A stretch of DNA of 64,000 nt from Solirubrobacter deserti (GTDB lineage Bacteria > Actinomycetota > Thermoleophilia > Solirubrobacterales > Solirubrobacteraceae). The first letter of the stretch is position 1, and each line of letters begins with the position of its first letter. The translations under genes were made by a program, and so were the position numbers. Below, piece after piece: positions 15,579-23,670 of the stretch. The stretch spans positions 744,001 through 808,000 of the forward strand of contig NZ_QPKJ02000002.1 of the NCBI RefSeq assembly GCF_003344625.1, written 5' to 3'. Below the pieces are notes generated by a model. It saw only the letters and a program-made list of their open reading frames with translations, made no database searches and was not told the origin of the DNA.

Positions 15579-16780
15579 ACGTCCGCCGCAACACGATCCT
15601 GCTGGCCGTCGCGATGGCGGTCTACTCGTCGGTGCTGCAGCTCGTCGCCGCGGTCTCCTCCATCACCTTCGTGCTCGTCACCGGGATCGAAGGGCTGCTC
15701 GGGCTCGGGCCGGCGATCTTCCTGGTCGCGTCGGGCCTGGCCGCGGTGCCGGCGGGCCGGCTGATGGACCGGCTCGGGCGCAAGCCGGTGATCCTCGGCG
15801 GGTACGTGATGTCGTCGACGGGCTGCTGCCTGACCGCGCTGGCGACGAACCTCGAGTCGGCGCCGATCCTGCTGCTCGGCTTCCTGCTCACCGGCGCGGC
15901 GAACGGGATCGCGTTGCTGATCCGCACCGCCGCGGGCGACATGTACCCGCCCGAGCGGCGCGCGCGCGGGATCTCGTACGTGCTGTTCGGGTCCGTGTTC
16001 GGCGCGATCCTCGGCCCGGCCGTGTTCGGGCCGCTGTTCAGCGACCGCGAGCTCGACGCCGCCGCGCTCACCGTGCCGTGGCTCGCGGCGGCGGGCATCA
16101 GCCTGATCGCGCTGGTGGTCGTCAGCCTCGTGCGTCCCGACCCGCGCGAGATCGCGCTGCACTTCGCCCGCGACGACGGCCCGCCGCCCCCGGCCGCGCC
16201 GCTGGGGGAGATCCTGCGCCGCCCGGGCGTGCGGCCCGCGATGGTCGCCGCGCTCGCGTCCTTCTCGGTGATGGTGTCGGTGATGAACCTGACGGGGTAC
16301 GTCGTCGTCGACCACCACCAGCACCACCAATCGGACGTCTTCCCGATCATCGGCGCCCACGTGCTGGGCATGTACGCGCTGGTGCTGTTCGTCGGCGCGC
16401 TGATCGACCGCATCGGCCGCCCGGTCGCGCTCGCGGCCGGCCTGCTGGTGATGGGCGCGTCCACGATCGGCCTGCTGTGGTTCGAATCCGTCCCCGCGAC
16501 CGCGGTGCTGCTGTTCGGGCTCGGCGTGGGCTGGAACGTGTCGTTCGTGGCCGCGACGGCGCAGATGGTCGATCTCACCAATGTCAGCGAGCGTGGGCGG
16601 CTGATCGGCTTCAACGACCAGCTCGCCGCCTTCCTGGGCGCGGGCCTCGCGCTGCTCGGCGGCTTCGCGCTGGATTCGATCGGCGTCGCGGCGCTCGCGA
16701 TCGGCGCCACGGTGCTCGTCGCGCTGCCCGTATTCGGGTTAACCCCCGGCGTGACCACGCGAGGTGCCGTCCCCGATTAG
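15575..16780 (+). CDS. MFS transporter
   Basis: 401 residues with about 12 predicted membrane helices. The major-facilitator motif GRLMDRLGRKPV follows helix 2, with a partial repeat, GALIDRIGRPVAL, in the second half. A His-rich turn, DHHQHHQSD, lies between the halves. The GTG start overlaps the lyase stop (GTGA), making a tight peptidase-lyase-transporter operon. It plausibly imports the compound that the two enzymes break down, or exports the product. Confidence 0.82.
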   Translation: MNVRRNTILLAVAMAVYSSVLQLVAAVSSITFVLVTGIEGLLGLGPAIFLVASGLAAVPAGRLMDRLGRKPVILGGYVMSSTGCCLTALATNLESAPILLLGFLLTGAANGIALLIRTAAGDMYPPERRARGISYVLFGSVFGAILGPAVFGPLFSDRELDAAALTVPWLAAAGISLIALVVVSLVRPDPREIALHFARDDGPPPPAAPLGEILRRPGVRPAMVAALASFSVMVSVMNLTGYVVVDHHQHHQSDVFPIIGAHVLGMYALVLFVGALIDRIGRPVALAAGLLVMGASTIGLLWFESVPATAVLLFGLGVGWNVSFVAATAQMVDLTNVSERGRLIGFNDQLAAFLGAGLALLGGFALDSIGVAALAIGATVLVALPVFGLTPGVTTRGAVPD

Positions 16781-16822
16781 TCTTTGGCGTCTCCCCACTC
16801 TCCTGCTCTCTCGGAGGCGTTC

Positions 16823-19063
16823 GTGTCACTGCTCCTCGCGCGCATCGCGCGCACCCTCACCACCCATTGGATACGCGGGCTCGTCGGCGCGCTCGTCGTC
16901 CTGATCGCCCTGATCGGCGTCTCCGCGGCCGCCGGCCCGGCGGCCGACGACTTCTCGACGCCAGGTACCGAGAGCCAGAAGGCGCTCGATCTCTTCACGG
17001 CGCACCAGAAGGAGCTGGCGGGCGCTGAAGCGACCGCGGTCTTCTACGCGACCAAGGGCAGGATCACCGATCCGGAGAACCAGGCGGTCGTCAGGGCCGC
17101 GCTGGACAAGGTCAAGGCGTTGCCGCTCGAGAAGACGGTCTCGGACCCGTTCGGCGAGGGCGCGCGGATCTCCGAGGACGGCAAGCTCGCGTCCGCGGAC
17201 ATCCGGTACACGATCGATCAGGCCGACATCAAGCCGGAGAACGGTCGCCCGCTGATCGAAGCGCTCGACAAGGACGATGGTAAGAACGGCGTCGAGATCT
17301 CCGCGCGCGGCACGATGATCGACATCGGCTCCGAGCAGGAGCTGCCCGTCGGCGAGCTCGTCGGCATCGGCATCGCGATCATCCTGCTCTGGGTCCTGTT
17401 CCGGTCCAAGGTCGCGATGCTCGTGACGCTGCTGGGCGCGCTGATCGGCGTGATCATGGGGCAGATGCTGCTGGCGGCCTTGTCGAAGCCGCTCGGCCTG
17501 CCGTCGTTCGCCGCGTTCATCGCCACCATGCTCGGCCTCGGCGCGGGCATCGACTACGCGCTGTTGATCGTCGGGCGCTACCGGGAGCAGGTGGCCAGGG
17601 GCGACAGCCCGCGCGACGCCGCCGCCAAGTCCGCGGCCACGTCGGGCGCGTCCGTGGTCGCCGCGGGCCTGATCGTGATGCTCGCGATCGCTGGCCTGCT
17701 CGTCATTGGCATCCCGTTCATCGGCAAGCTCGGCGTGGGCGCGGCGATCGCCGTCGGCGGCGTCGTGCTGTCCGCCCTGACCGTGCTGATGGCGCTGATC
17801 GGCGCCTTCAAGAAGTGGCTGACGCCCAAGGACCCGAAGATGGTCGAGCCCTCGCGCGCGTTCGAGCGCTGGGGCGAGCGGATCACCGCGCGGCCGTGGC
17901 TGTCGATCGCCGGCGGCGTGCTGATCATGCTCATCTTCGCCTTCCCGGTCACGCAGTTGCGCCTCGGGCAGCCCGACGACGGCAACCAGCCCGAGGGCAA
18001 GCTCCAGCGCGTCGCCTACGACCGGTTGACCGCGGCCTTCGGCGCGGGCTCGAACGGCCCGTTCATCATCGCGGTCGACACGGCCGGCGGTGCGCAGGCC
18101 GTCCAGGCCGACCTCGACAAGCTCCAGCAGGCGGTCGCCGGGACGCGGGGCGTCGGCCAGGCCGCACCGGCGACGCCGAGCCAGGACGGCGAGATGGCGA
18201 CCATCTTCGCCATCCCGACGAGCGCGCCGCAGGACGTCGCCACGAGCGAGTTGCTGGACCGGCTGCGTGACGAGACGATCCCGCAGGCCACACAAGGGAC
18301 CGCGCTGGCCGACAAGGTGTTCGTCGGCGGGGCCGTGCCGACGTTCGAGGACCTCTCCGACAAGGTCGCCTCGCGCCTGCCGATCTTCATCCTCACCGTG
18401 ATCGGCCTGTCGGTGCTGCTGCTGATCATGGCTTTCCGCTCGTTGTGGATCCCGCTCGTCTCGGCCGCCTTCAACCTGCTCTCGGTGCTGGCCGCCTACG
18501 GCGTCGTGGTCGCGGTGTTCCAGATGGGCATCGGCGCCGGCCTGGTCGGCTCGGACTCCGACGTCCCGATCGTCTCGTTCATCCCGGTCATGTTGTTCGC
18601 GATCCTGTTCGGGTTGAGCATGGACTACAACGTCTTCCTGCTCAGCCGCGTGCACGAGGCCTACAACGAAGGTGACGGCCCGCGCGAATCCGTCATTCAC
18701 GGCATGGCGCGGATCGGCAAGGTCATCCTGTTCGCCGGCCTGATCATGGCCGCCGTGTTCCTGGCCTTCGTCACCCAGCCGGACGTCATCGGCAAGATGA
18801 TGGGTCTCGGCCTCGGCCTGGCGATCCTGATCGACGTGCTCTTCGTGCGCCTGGTGATCGCGCCGGCCGTGGTCACGCTGCTCGGCGACAAGGCGTGGTG
18901 GCTGCCGGGCTGGCTGGACCGGATCCTCCCGAACGTGTCGCTGGAGGGCCACCTCGTCGAGGGCCTCGACAAGGAGCTCACCCAGGAGCACGACGTGCCG
19001 CCCCCGACCAACGGCCACGGCGGCGGGACGCCCGAACGCGAGACGACCGGCACGCGCGACTAG
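16823..19063 (+). CDS. MMPL/RND-family membrane transporter
   Basis: 746 residues. It has the duplicated MMPL layout: one N-terminal helix, a large outer loop, five helices (about 180-330), a second outer loop and five more helices (about 525-690). The second half carries GLSMDYNVFLLSRVHE and the first GLGAGIDYALLIVGRYRE, both with the Asp-Tyr pair of the proton path. Family members export lipids or small hydrophobic molecules using the proton gradient. The GTG at 16823 is chosen because GGAGG lies 5 nt before it. No partner gene is adjacent; the tail is hydrophilic. Confidence 0.88.
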   Translation: MSLLLARIARTLTTHWIRGLVGALVVLIALIGVSAAAGPAADDFSTPGTESQKALDLFTAHQKELAGAEATAVFYATKGRITDPENQAVVRAALDKVKALPLEKTVSDPFGEGARISEDGKLASADIRYTIDQADIKPENGRPLIEALDKDDGKNGVEISARGTMIDIGSEQELPVGELVGIGIAIILLWVLFRSKVAMLVTLLGALIGVIMGQMLLAALSKPLGLPSFAAFIATMLGLGAGIDYALLIVGRYREQVARGDSPRDAAAKSAATSGASVVAAGLIVMLAIAGLLVIGIPFIGKLGVGAAIAVGGVVLSALTVLMALIGAFKKWLTPKDPKMVEPSRAFERWGERITARPWLSIAGGVLIMLIFAFPVTQLRLGQPDDGNQPEGKLQRVAYDRLTAAFGAGSNGPFIIAVDTAGGAQAVQADLDKLQQAVAGTRGVGQAAPATPSQDGEMATIFAIPTSAPQDVATSELLDRLRDETIPQATQGTALADKVFVGGAVPTFEDLSDKVASRLPIFILTVIGLSVLLLIMAFRSLWIPLVSAAFNLLSVLAAYGVVVAVFQMGIGAGLVGSDSDVPIVSFIPVMLFAILFGLSMDYNVFLLSRVHEAYNEGDGPRESVIHGMARIGKVILFAGLIMAAVFLAFVTQPDVIGKMMGLGLGLAILIDVLFVRLVIAPAVVTLLGDKAWWLPGWLDRILPNVSLEGHLVEGLDKELTQEHDVPPPTNGHGGGTPERETTGTRD

Positions 19064-19492
19064 CTACGACAGCGACCCGCGGGGCGCGAGCCAGACCGAG
19101 CCGAACGTCAGGTCGGTGCGCTCCGCGATCAGGTCGTAATCGCTGTCGTAGTGCAGGACGTCGAGCCCGTGGCGGTCGGCGACGGCGGCGACGAGCAGGT
19201 CCACCGGCGGGAGCCGGTGGTGACCGATCGCGGTGAGCTGGCGCTGGGCGTCTTCGGCGCGGCGTTCGACGTCGGCGTCGATCGGGAACCGCGGGAGGGC
19301 GTCGAGCTGCGCGCGGAGCTGTTCGCGGTCCGCGAGGTTGCGCGCGGAGTACCCCGCTTCGAGCAGGAACGGGAGGCAGGTGGCGATGCGGCCGGCCACG
19401 ATCAGGTCGGCGATCTCGTTCGCGCGCTCGGCGGCGAGCGCGGCGAGGCGGACCCAGGCCGAGTTGTCGAGCAGCAGGGTCCGGGCGCTCAA
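19064..19492 (-). CDS. vapC: PIN-domain toxin, VapC-like
   Basis: 142 residues with the PIN nuclease acidic set: Asp9 in LLLDNSAWVR, Glu45 in FLLEAGYS, Asp98 in PPVDLLVAAVA, and Asp116/Asp118 in YDSDYD. VapC toxins are Mg-dependent RNases that cut tRNA or rRNA. The TTG start overlaps the antitoxin stop (TTGA), the usual coupled arrangement. The gene abuts the convergent MMPL gene with no spacer. Confidence 0.82.
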   Translation of the reverse strand: MSARTLLLDNSAWVRLAALAAERANEIADLIVAGRIATCLPFLLEAGYSARNLADREQLRAQLDALPRFPIDADVERRAEDAQRQLTAIGHHRLPPVDLLVAAVADRHGLDVLHYDSDYDLIAERTDLTFGSVWLAPRGSLS

Positions 19493-19788
19493 CGGGCCCA
19501 GCCGGAGCGGCGGACCTCGTCGGCGGCTTCGGGGTCGAGCGGGGGAAGCGTTCCGCGGCGGATGCGGTCGGCGAGCTCGCGCCGGCGCTCGACCAGGTTC
19601 TCGCGCTCGGCGCGCAGCTGCGCGAGCTTGGCGTTGGCGCCGAGGATCACCAGCTCGCCCAGGTCGGGGCGGTGGTCGCCGAGCTCATCGCGCAGCTCGT
19701 CGAGCGCCGCGCGCACGGGCGGCGTCTCGGTGATCGCGTGTCGCGGGTGCTTCGTCGGGATGCGCGCAGTGTAACACTGGTGTCGCAC
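19489..19788 (-). CDS. Antitoxin partner of the PIN toxin
   Basis: 99 residues. No standard VapB DNA-binding motif is evident. The region HPRHAITETPPVRAALDELR resembles the N-terminus of actinobacterial antitoxins paired with PIN toxins, and a long charged helix, RAERENLVERRRELADRIR, should wrap the toxin. The GTG start at 19788 directly follows the TGA of a tiny upstream frame. A TTACACT sequence inside the 5' end could be a -10 for a shorter product, so the start is uncertain. Confidence 0.65.
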   Translation of the reverse strand: MRHQCYTARIPTKHPRHAITETPPVRAALDELRDELGDHRPDLGELVILGANAKLAQLRAERENLVERRRELADRIRRGTLPPLDPEAADEVRRSGWAR

Positions 19789-19881
19789 TCAGTCGCTGGA
19801 CGTGGCGGCGACGAAGTGGATGCGCTTCGCCTCCCAGTCGAGCACGACCCACGTCCGGTCCCGGGCGACGTCGGCGAACAC
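19789..19881 (-). CDS. Possible 30-residue ORF upstream of the antitoxin
   Basis: A GTG-started frame of 30 residues (VFADVARDRTWVVLDWEAKR, then a short tail) ends with TGA immediately next to the antitoxin GTG. Its composition (Trp, Ile, Phe, Lys) is unlike the Arg/Ala/Pro-rich noise of shadow frames, which suggests real coding or a gene remnant. It starts downstream of the symporter terminator hairpin, so it could belong to the toxin-antitoxin transcript. No ribosome site is visible. Confidence 0.3.
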   Translation of the reverse strand: MFADVARDRTWVVLDWEAKRIHFVAATSSD

Positions 19882-19890
19882 GCGTGCCAG

Positions 19891-19925
19891 GCCACGGCCG
19901 CGACGATATCCGCCGCGGCCGTGGC
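19891..19925 (-). terminator. Hairpin terminator after the dicarboxylate symporter
   Basis: GCCACGGCCGCG (19891-19902) and CGCGGCCGTGGC (19914-19925) form a perfect 12-bp stem with an 11-nt loop, 8 nt past the symporter stop. No T-run follows, as elsewhere in this DNA. Confidence 0.6.
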
Positions 19926-19933
19926 GCGCGGGC

Positions 19934-21262
19934 TCAGTGCGAGGCGGTCGCCTGCGGCACCGGGGTGGGGGCGAAGCGGCCGGTCGGGGCGGGGACGAAC
20001 GCCGGCTCGGCCTCCAGCGCGCGGGCGGGTCCGTTGTAGACGGACTCGTCGAGCAGGCCCTCGCGGCGGGCGACGAGCACGGGCACGAGCGCCTGGCCGG
20101 CGACGTTGGTCGCGGTGCGCATCATGTCCAGGATCGGGTCGATCGCGAGCAGCAGGCCGACGCCCTCCAGCGGGAGCCCGAGCGTGGACAGCACGAGCGT
20201 GAGCATGACCGTCGCGCCGGTGAGGCCGGCGGTGGCGGCGGAGCCGACCACGGACACGAACGCGATCAGCAGGTAGTCCTCGACGCCGAGCGAGAGGCCG
20301 AACACCTGCGCGACGAAGATCGCCGCCAGCGCCGGGTAGATCGCGGCGCAGCCGTCCATCTTGGTCGTCGCGCCGAACGGGACGGCGAACGAGGCATAGT
20401 CGCGCGGGACGCCGAGGCGTTCGGTCACGACACGTTGGGTCAGCGGCATGGTGCCGACCGAGGAACGGGAGACGAACGCGAGCTGGATCGCGGGCCACGC
20501 GCCCTGGAAGAAGCGCAGCGGGTTCAGGCCGCGGCCGGCGAGCGCGAGCAGCAGCGGGTAGACGCCGAACATCACCAGCGCGCACCCGACATAGACGTCG
20601 ACGGCGAACGTCGCCAGCGGCGAGAGCAGGTCCCACCCGTACTCGGCGACCGCGTTGCCGATCAGCCCGAGCGTGCCGATCGGGGCGAGCCGGATGACCC
20701 ACCACAGCGCCTTCTGCACGAGCGCCAGCACGGCGCGGTTGAGCTCGATGAAGCGCTCCGCCGGCTCGCCGACGGTCAGCGCCGCCGCGGCGGCCGCGAC
20801 CGCCAGGAACACGATCTGGAGCACGTTGGTCTCGACGAACGGCGTGATCGGGTCCTCGGGGACGATGCCCGTCAGGAAGTCGGTCCAGGAGCCGGTCGTC
20901 TCCGGCCGCTCGGCCGCGCCGAGGTCGATGTTCGCGCCCGCGCCCGGGTCGGTCAGCAGGCCGAGCGCGAGCCCGATGCTCACCGCGATCAGCGACGTGA
21001 TCATGAACCACAGCAGCGTGCGCCCGGCCAGGCGCGCCGCGTTCGTCAACCCCCGCAGGTTGGCGATCGACACGACGACCGCCGTGAACACGAGCGGCGG
21101 TACGGCCAGGAACAGCAGCTGCACGAAGAGATCACCGACCTCGGCCAGCGTGTCGGCCAGCCAGCCGACGTCTCCTTCACGGGCGATGTAGCCCAACAGC
21201 AGGCCCAGCGCGAGGCCGGCCAGGATCTGCGCGCCGAACGGCACGCGGCGAAAGACAGTCAT
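19934..21262 (-). CDS. Dicarboxylate/amino acid:cation symporter (DAACS, GltP-like)
   Basis: 442 residues with eight or so membrane helices and two re-entrant loops. The family landmarks are the Ser-rich hairpin VSRSSVGTMPLT, the ion-binding TKMDGCAAIYPA (canonical NMDGT) and the substrate-binding IDPILDMMRTATNVAG with its Asp and Arg-Thr. It should take up glutamate, aspartate or C4-dicarboxylates with protons or sodium. ATG 21262 is preceded by CAGGGGGAACC. The palindrome GTTGCGACCGCAAC lies in the 5' region. The Pro/Ala-rich C-terminal tail is probably cytoplasmic. Confidence 0.9.
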   Translation of the reverse strand: MTVFRRVPFGAQILAGLALGLLLGYIAREGDVGWLADTLAEVGDLFVQLLFLAVPPLVFTAVVVSIANLRGLTNAARLAGRTLLWFMITSLIAVSIGLALGLLTDPGAGANIDLGAAERPETTGSWTDFLTGIVPEDPITPFVETNVLQIVFLAVAAAAAALTVGEPAERFIELNRAVLALVQKALWWVIRLAPIGTLGLIGNAVAEYGWDLLSPLATFAVDVYVGCALVMFGVYPLLLALAGRGLNPLRFFQGAWPAIQLAFVSRSSVGTMPLTQRVVTERLGVPRDYASFAVPFGATTKMDGCAAIYPALAAIFVAQVFGLSLGVEDYLLIAFVSVVGSAATAGLTGATVMLTLVLSTLGLPLEGVGLLLAIDPILDMMRTATNVAGQALVPVLVARREGLLDESVYNGPARALEAEPAFVPAPTGRFAPTPVPQATASH

Positions 21263-21281
21263 GGTTCCCCCTGCGAGAACG

Positions 21282-21322
21282 GTTGCGACCGCAACAGTCT
21301 AACAATCCCGACCGGCTTTCAA
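21282..21322 (-). promoter_or_regulatory. Promoter and palindrome upstream of the symporter
   Basis: The perfect inverted repeat GTTGCGACCGCAAC (21282-21295) lies 19 nt before the ATG. On the minus strand TTGAAA (21317-21322) and TAGACT (21296-21301) precede it, with a rather short 15-nt spacer. The palindrome would cover the transcription start and is a likely repressor site. Confidence 0.45.
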
Positions 21323-21387
21323 GTATTTGCCGGTGATCGGCGGATGTTCGATTGCCCGACCCTCCGGCAACTAGTTGATTGACCGCG

Positions 21388-23574
21388 ATGCGCGGAGCTC
21401 CGTGGCGATGGGTCGTCGCAGTCAGCCTGATCACCGGGGCGATGACCGCGCCTGCGCACGCCGCGCCGCCGCGCGCGGGGGAGACCGCGCCCGCGGCCGA
21501 TACGCGCGTCCCGCCGAGCCCGGACACCGACCCGGCGCTGCGCGCCGCGCGCGAGGACGCGCGCGCCGAACGGGCCGCGGCCGCCGCCCGCCGTGCTCGT
21601 CCGGCCGCCCGCGAGCGCCGTCACGCGTCGCGCGCCGCCTACACCGATCTCACCCGCGGCGAGATCGTCGCGCTCGCCCAGCGCCACTTCCCGGAGCTCG
21701 ACCGCCGCGGCCACCGCGCCCTGGACCTCGAGGCCGGCGAGCGCGTGAAGGCCTACCTGGGCGCCAACGCCGCGCGCGTCGCCCGCCCGGGCCAGGCCGA
21801 CGTCGTGGTCGAGAGCCAGCTGCCGCTGCGCACCGTCGGCGCCGACGGCGCGCCCACGCCCGTCGACCTCGGGCTGCGCGAGACCGCCGCCGGGTTCGCG
21901 CCGCTCGCGCCGATCGTCGCGCTGGCGGTCGGCGACCGCGCGCGCGAGGGCGTCGTGCTCGACGACATCGACGTCGCGGTCAAGCCCGTCGGCGTCGAAG
22001 ACGCGGCCGGCACCGCCGCGCAGGACAAGGCGTTCTTCCCCGAGACCGCGCCCGACACCGACCACATCGTCACGCCGCTCCCGGCCGGGGTGGACCTCGG
22101 CGCCCAGCTGCGCTCGCCCGCCAGCCCCGAGCGCTTCCGCTGGCGGCTCGAGCTCCCGCGCGGCGCCCGGCTGCAGCTGAGCGCGGCCGCCCCGGGCGCG
22201 GAGATCATCGCCGCCGACGGGCGCAAGCTCGCCCACGTCACCGCGCCCGTGGCGTGGGACGCGGACGACCACGAGGTCAAGACCGACCTCGTCGTCGAAG
22301 GCGCGGACCTCGTCGTCAACGTCCGGCATCGCGGCGCTGACGTGCGCTACCCGGTCATGCTGGACCCGACGATCCTCGAGGACTCCTCGCAGTGGTTCGC
22401 CAACTCGTCGGTGGCGGTCGACGTCACGGGCTGGAAGTGGTCGGACCCGAACAACCGCTTCACCTACTTCTACGGCGCGGCCTACCTCGGCAACGGCGTC
22501 TACACGTTCAACCGCGGCAGCAAGCAGTTCAACGCCGGCGACTACGCGAACTGGTTCTTCAACGCGCCGGGCACCTCGCGGATCGTGCGCGCGGAGTTCA
22601 GCCAGGTCAAGCACGAGCCGCAGACCACCGGGACCTGGCCGGCGCCGTACAACGACGACCGCTCCTACCAGGGCATCTGGAGCTACGCGAACAACCGCTA
22701 CGAGCCCGGCACATGGTGCGAGCCCGGCGGCGCGTGCGGGCCCTCGCCCTACAGCACCTACGGCGCGCTGCACTACAACACCAAGACGCACTCCAGCAGC
22801 GAGGCCACGCCCGGGAACGCCGCGATCTTCGGCACCGCGGTCTACTACACGGGCGCGCACGGCGCCTTCACGAACTTCCTCGGCGGCGCGACGGTGTGGA
22901 TCGAGGACGCGGCGGTCCCCGCCGTCAGCGAGGACAACGGGCTCTCGGACGGCTCCTGGACCTCGTACCGCGCCTTCCAGGCGCGCGGCGTCGACAGCGG
23001 GCTGGGCATGCGCAGGCTCGTGCTCGACTCGCCCGGCAACCCGGACTGGGTCGGCGCCTACACCCACGACGCCAACTGCACGGGCGACCGGCGCTCGCGC
23101 TGCCCGCAGTCGGCCTACGTGAGCTCGGACTCCTCAGGGCTGCCCGAGGGCGAGGTGCCCGTGCGCTTCACGGCCACCGACGCCGTCGGCAACGTCTCCT
23201 CGCGCACCTGGACGCTGCGCATCGACCGCGGCGCGCCCGAGGTGCGCAGCGCGGAGGGGCGCCCGCCGTACCTCGACGCTGAGGCGACGGACTACGAGAC
23301 GACCGTCGAGGCCCACGACGCGGGCGCGGGCGTGAGCACGCTGGACTTCGAGCTGCTCGACCCGGACGGGAACGTCGTCGAGCAGTCGCTCGACGCCGAG
23401 CCGCAGACGTGCGCGGCGAGCTGCTCGAAGACGCGCACGTTCCGAACCGAGCCGCAGTACCTCCCGGACGGCGAGTACACGCTGCGCATCACGGCGACCG
23501 ACCGGCTCGGCCAGGTCGCCCTCGACGAGCGCGCAATCGTCGTCGCGCGCGGCGTCCCACCGCTCACGCACTGA
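21388..23574 (+). CDS. Secreted protein resembling the N-terminal half of actinobacterial Rhs-type surface proteins
   Basis: 728 residues. A signal peptide ending near AHA is followed by an Ala/Arg-rich coil, then beta-rich segments. The phrase ADVRYPVMLDPTI near residue 320 is typical of the region before the Rhs repeats in long actinobacterial wall proteins. Next come a Trp/Tyr/Asn-rich stretch (about 330-520) and two Ig-like domains (about 580-725, ending LRITATDRLGQVAL). Rhs/YD repeats, a protease and a toxin tip are all absent, so this is either an orphan or a separate secreted family. ATG 21388 is used; a TTG 9 nt upstream is less likely. Confidence 0.6.
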   Translation: MRGAPWRWVVAVSLITGAMTAPAHAAPPRAGETAPAADTRVPPSPDTDPALRAAREDARAERAAAAARRARPAARERRHASRAAYTDLTRGEIVALAQRHFPELDRRGHRALDLEAGERVKAYLGANAARVARPGQADVVVESQLPLRTVGADGAPTPVDLGLRETAAGFAPLAPIVALAVGDRAREGVVLDDIDVAVKPVGVEDAAGTAAQDKAFFPETAPDTDHIVTPLPAGVDLGAQLRSPASPERFRWRLELPRGARLQLSAAAPGAEIIAADGRKLAHVTAPVAWDADDHEVKTDLVVEGADLVVNVRHRGADVRYPVMLDPTILEDSSQWFANSSVAVDVTGWKWSDPNNRFTYFYGAAYLGNGVYTFNRGSKQFNAGDYANWFFNAPGTSRIVRAEFSQVKHEPQTTGTWPAPYNDDRSYQGIWSYANNRYEPGTWCEPGGACGPSPYSTYGALHYNTKTHSSSEATPGNAAIFGTAVYYTGAHGAFTNFLGGATVWIEDAAVPAVSEDNGLSDGSWTSYRAFQARGVDSGLGMRRLVLDSPGNPDWVGAYTHDANCTGDRRSRCPQSAYVSSDSSGLPEGEVPVRFTATDAVGNVSSRTWTLRIDRGAPEVRSAEGRPPYLDAEATDYETTVEAHDAGAGVSTLDFELLDPDGNVVEQSLDAEPQTCAASCSKTRTFRTEPQYLPDGEYTLRITATDRLGQVALDERAIVVARGVPPLTH

Positions 23575-23670
23575 GCTCCTCAAGAACCGGACGGGGCGGT
23601 CGAGTACCGGGGCCAACGGTGTGAAACCTCACGCCGACCCCGCAAACTTCACCGGCCACTCGGAGACACG

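Noticed and set aside
16826..19018. A 730-codon minus-strand frame opposite the MMPL gene
   Set aside because: Composition (Asp, Gln, His, Arg-rich) is the mirror of membrane-helix codons; no domain is recognisable.
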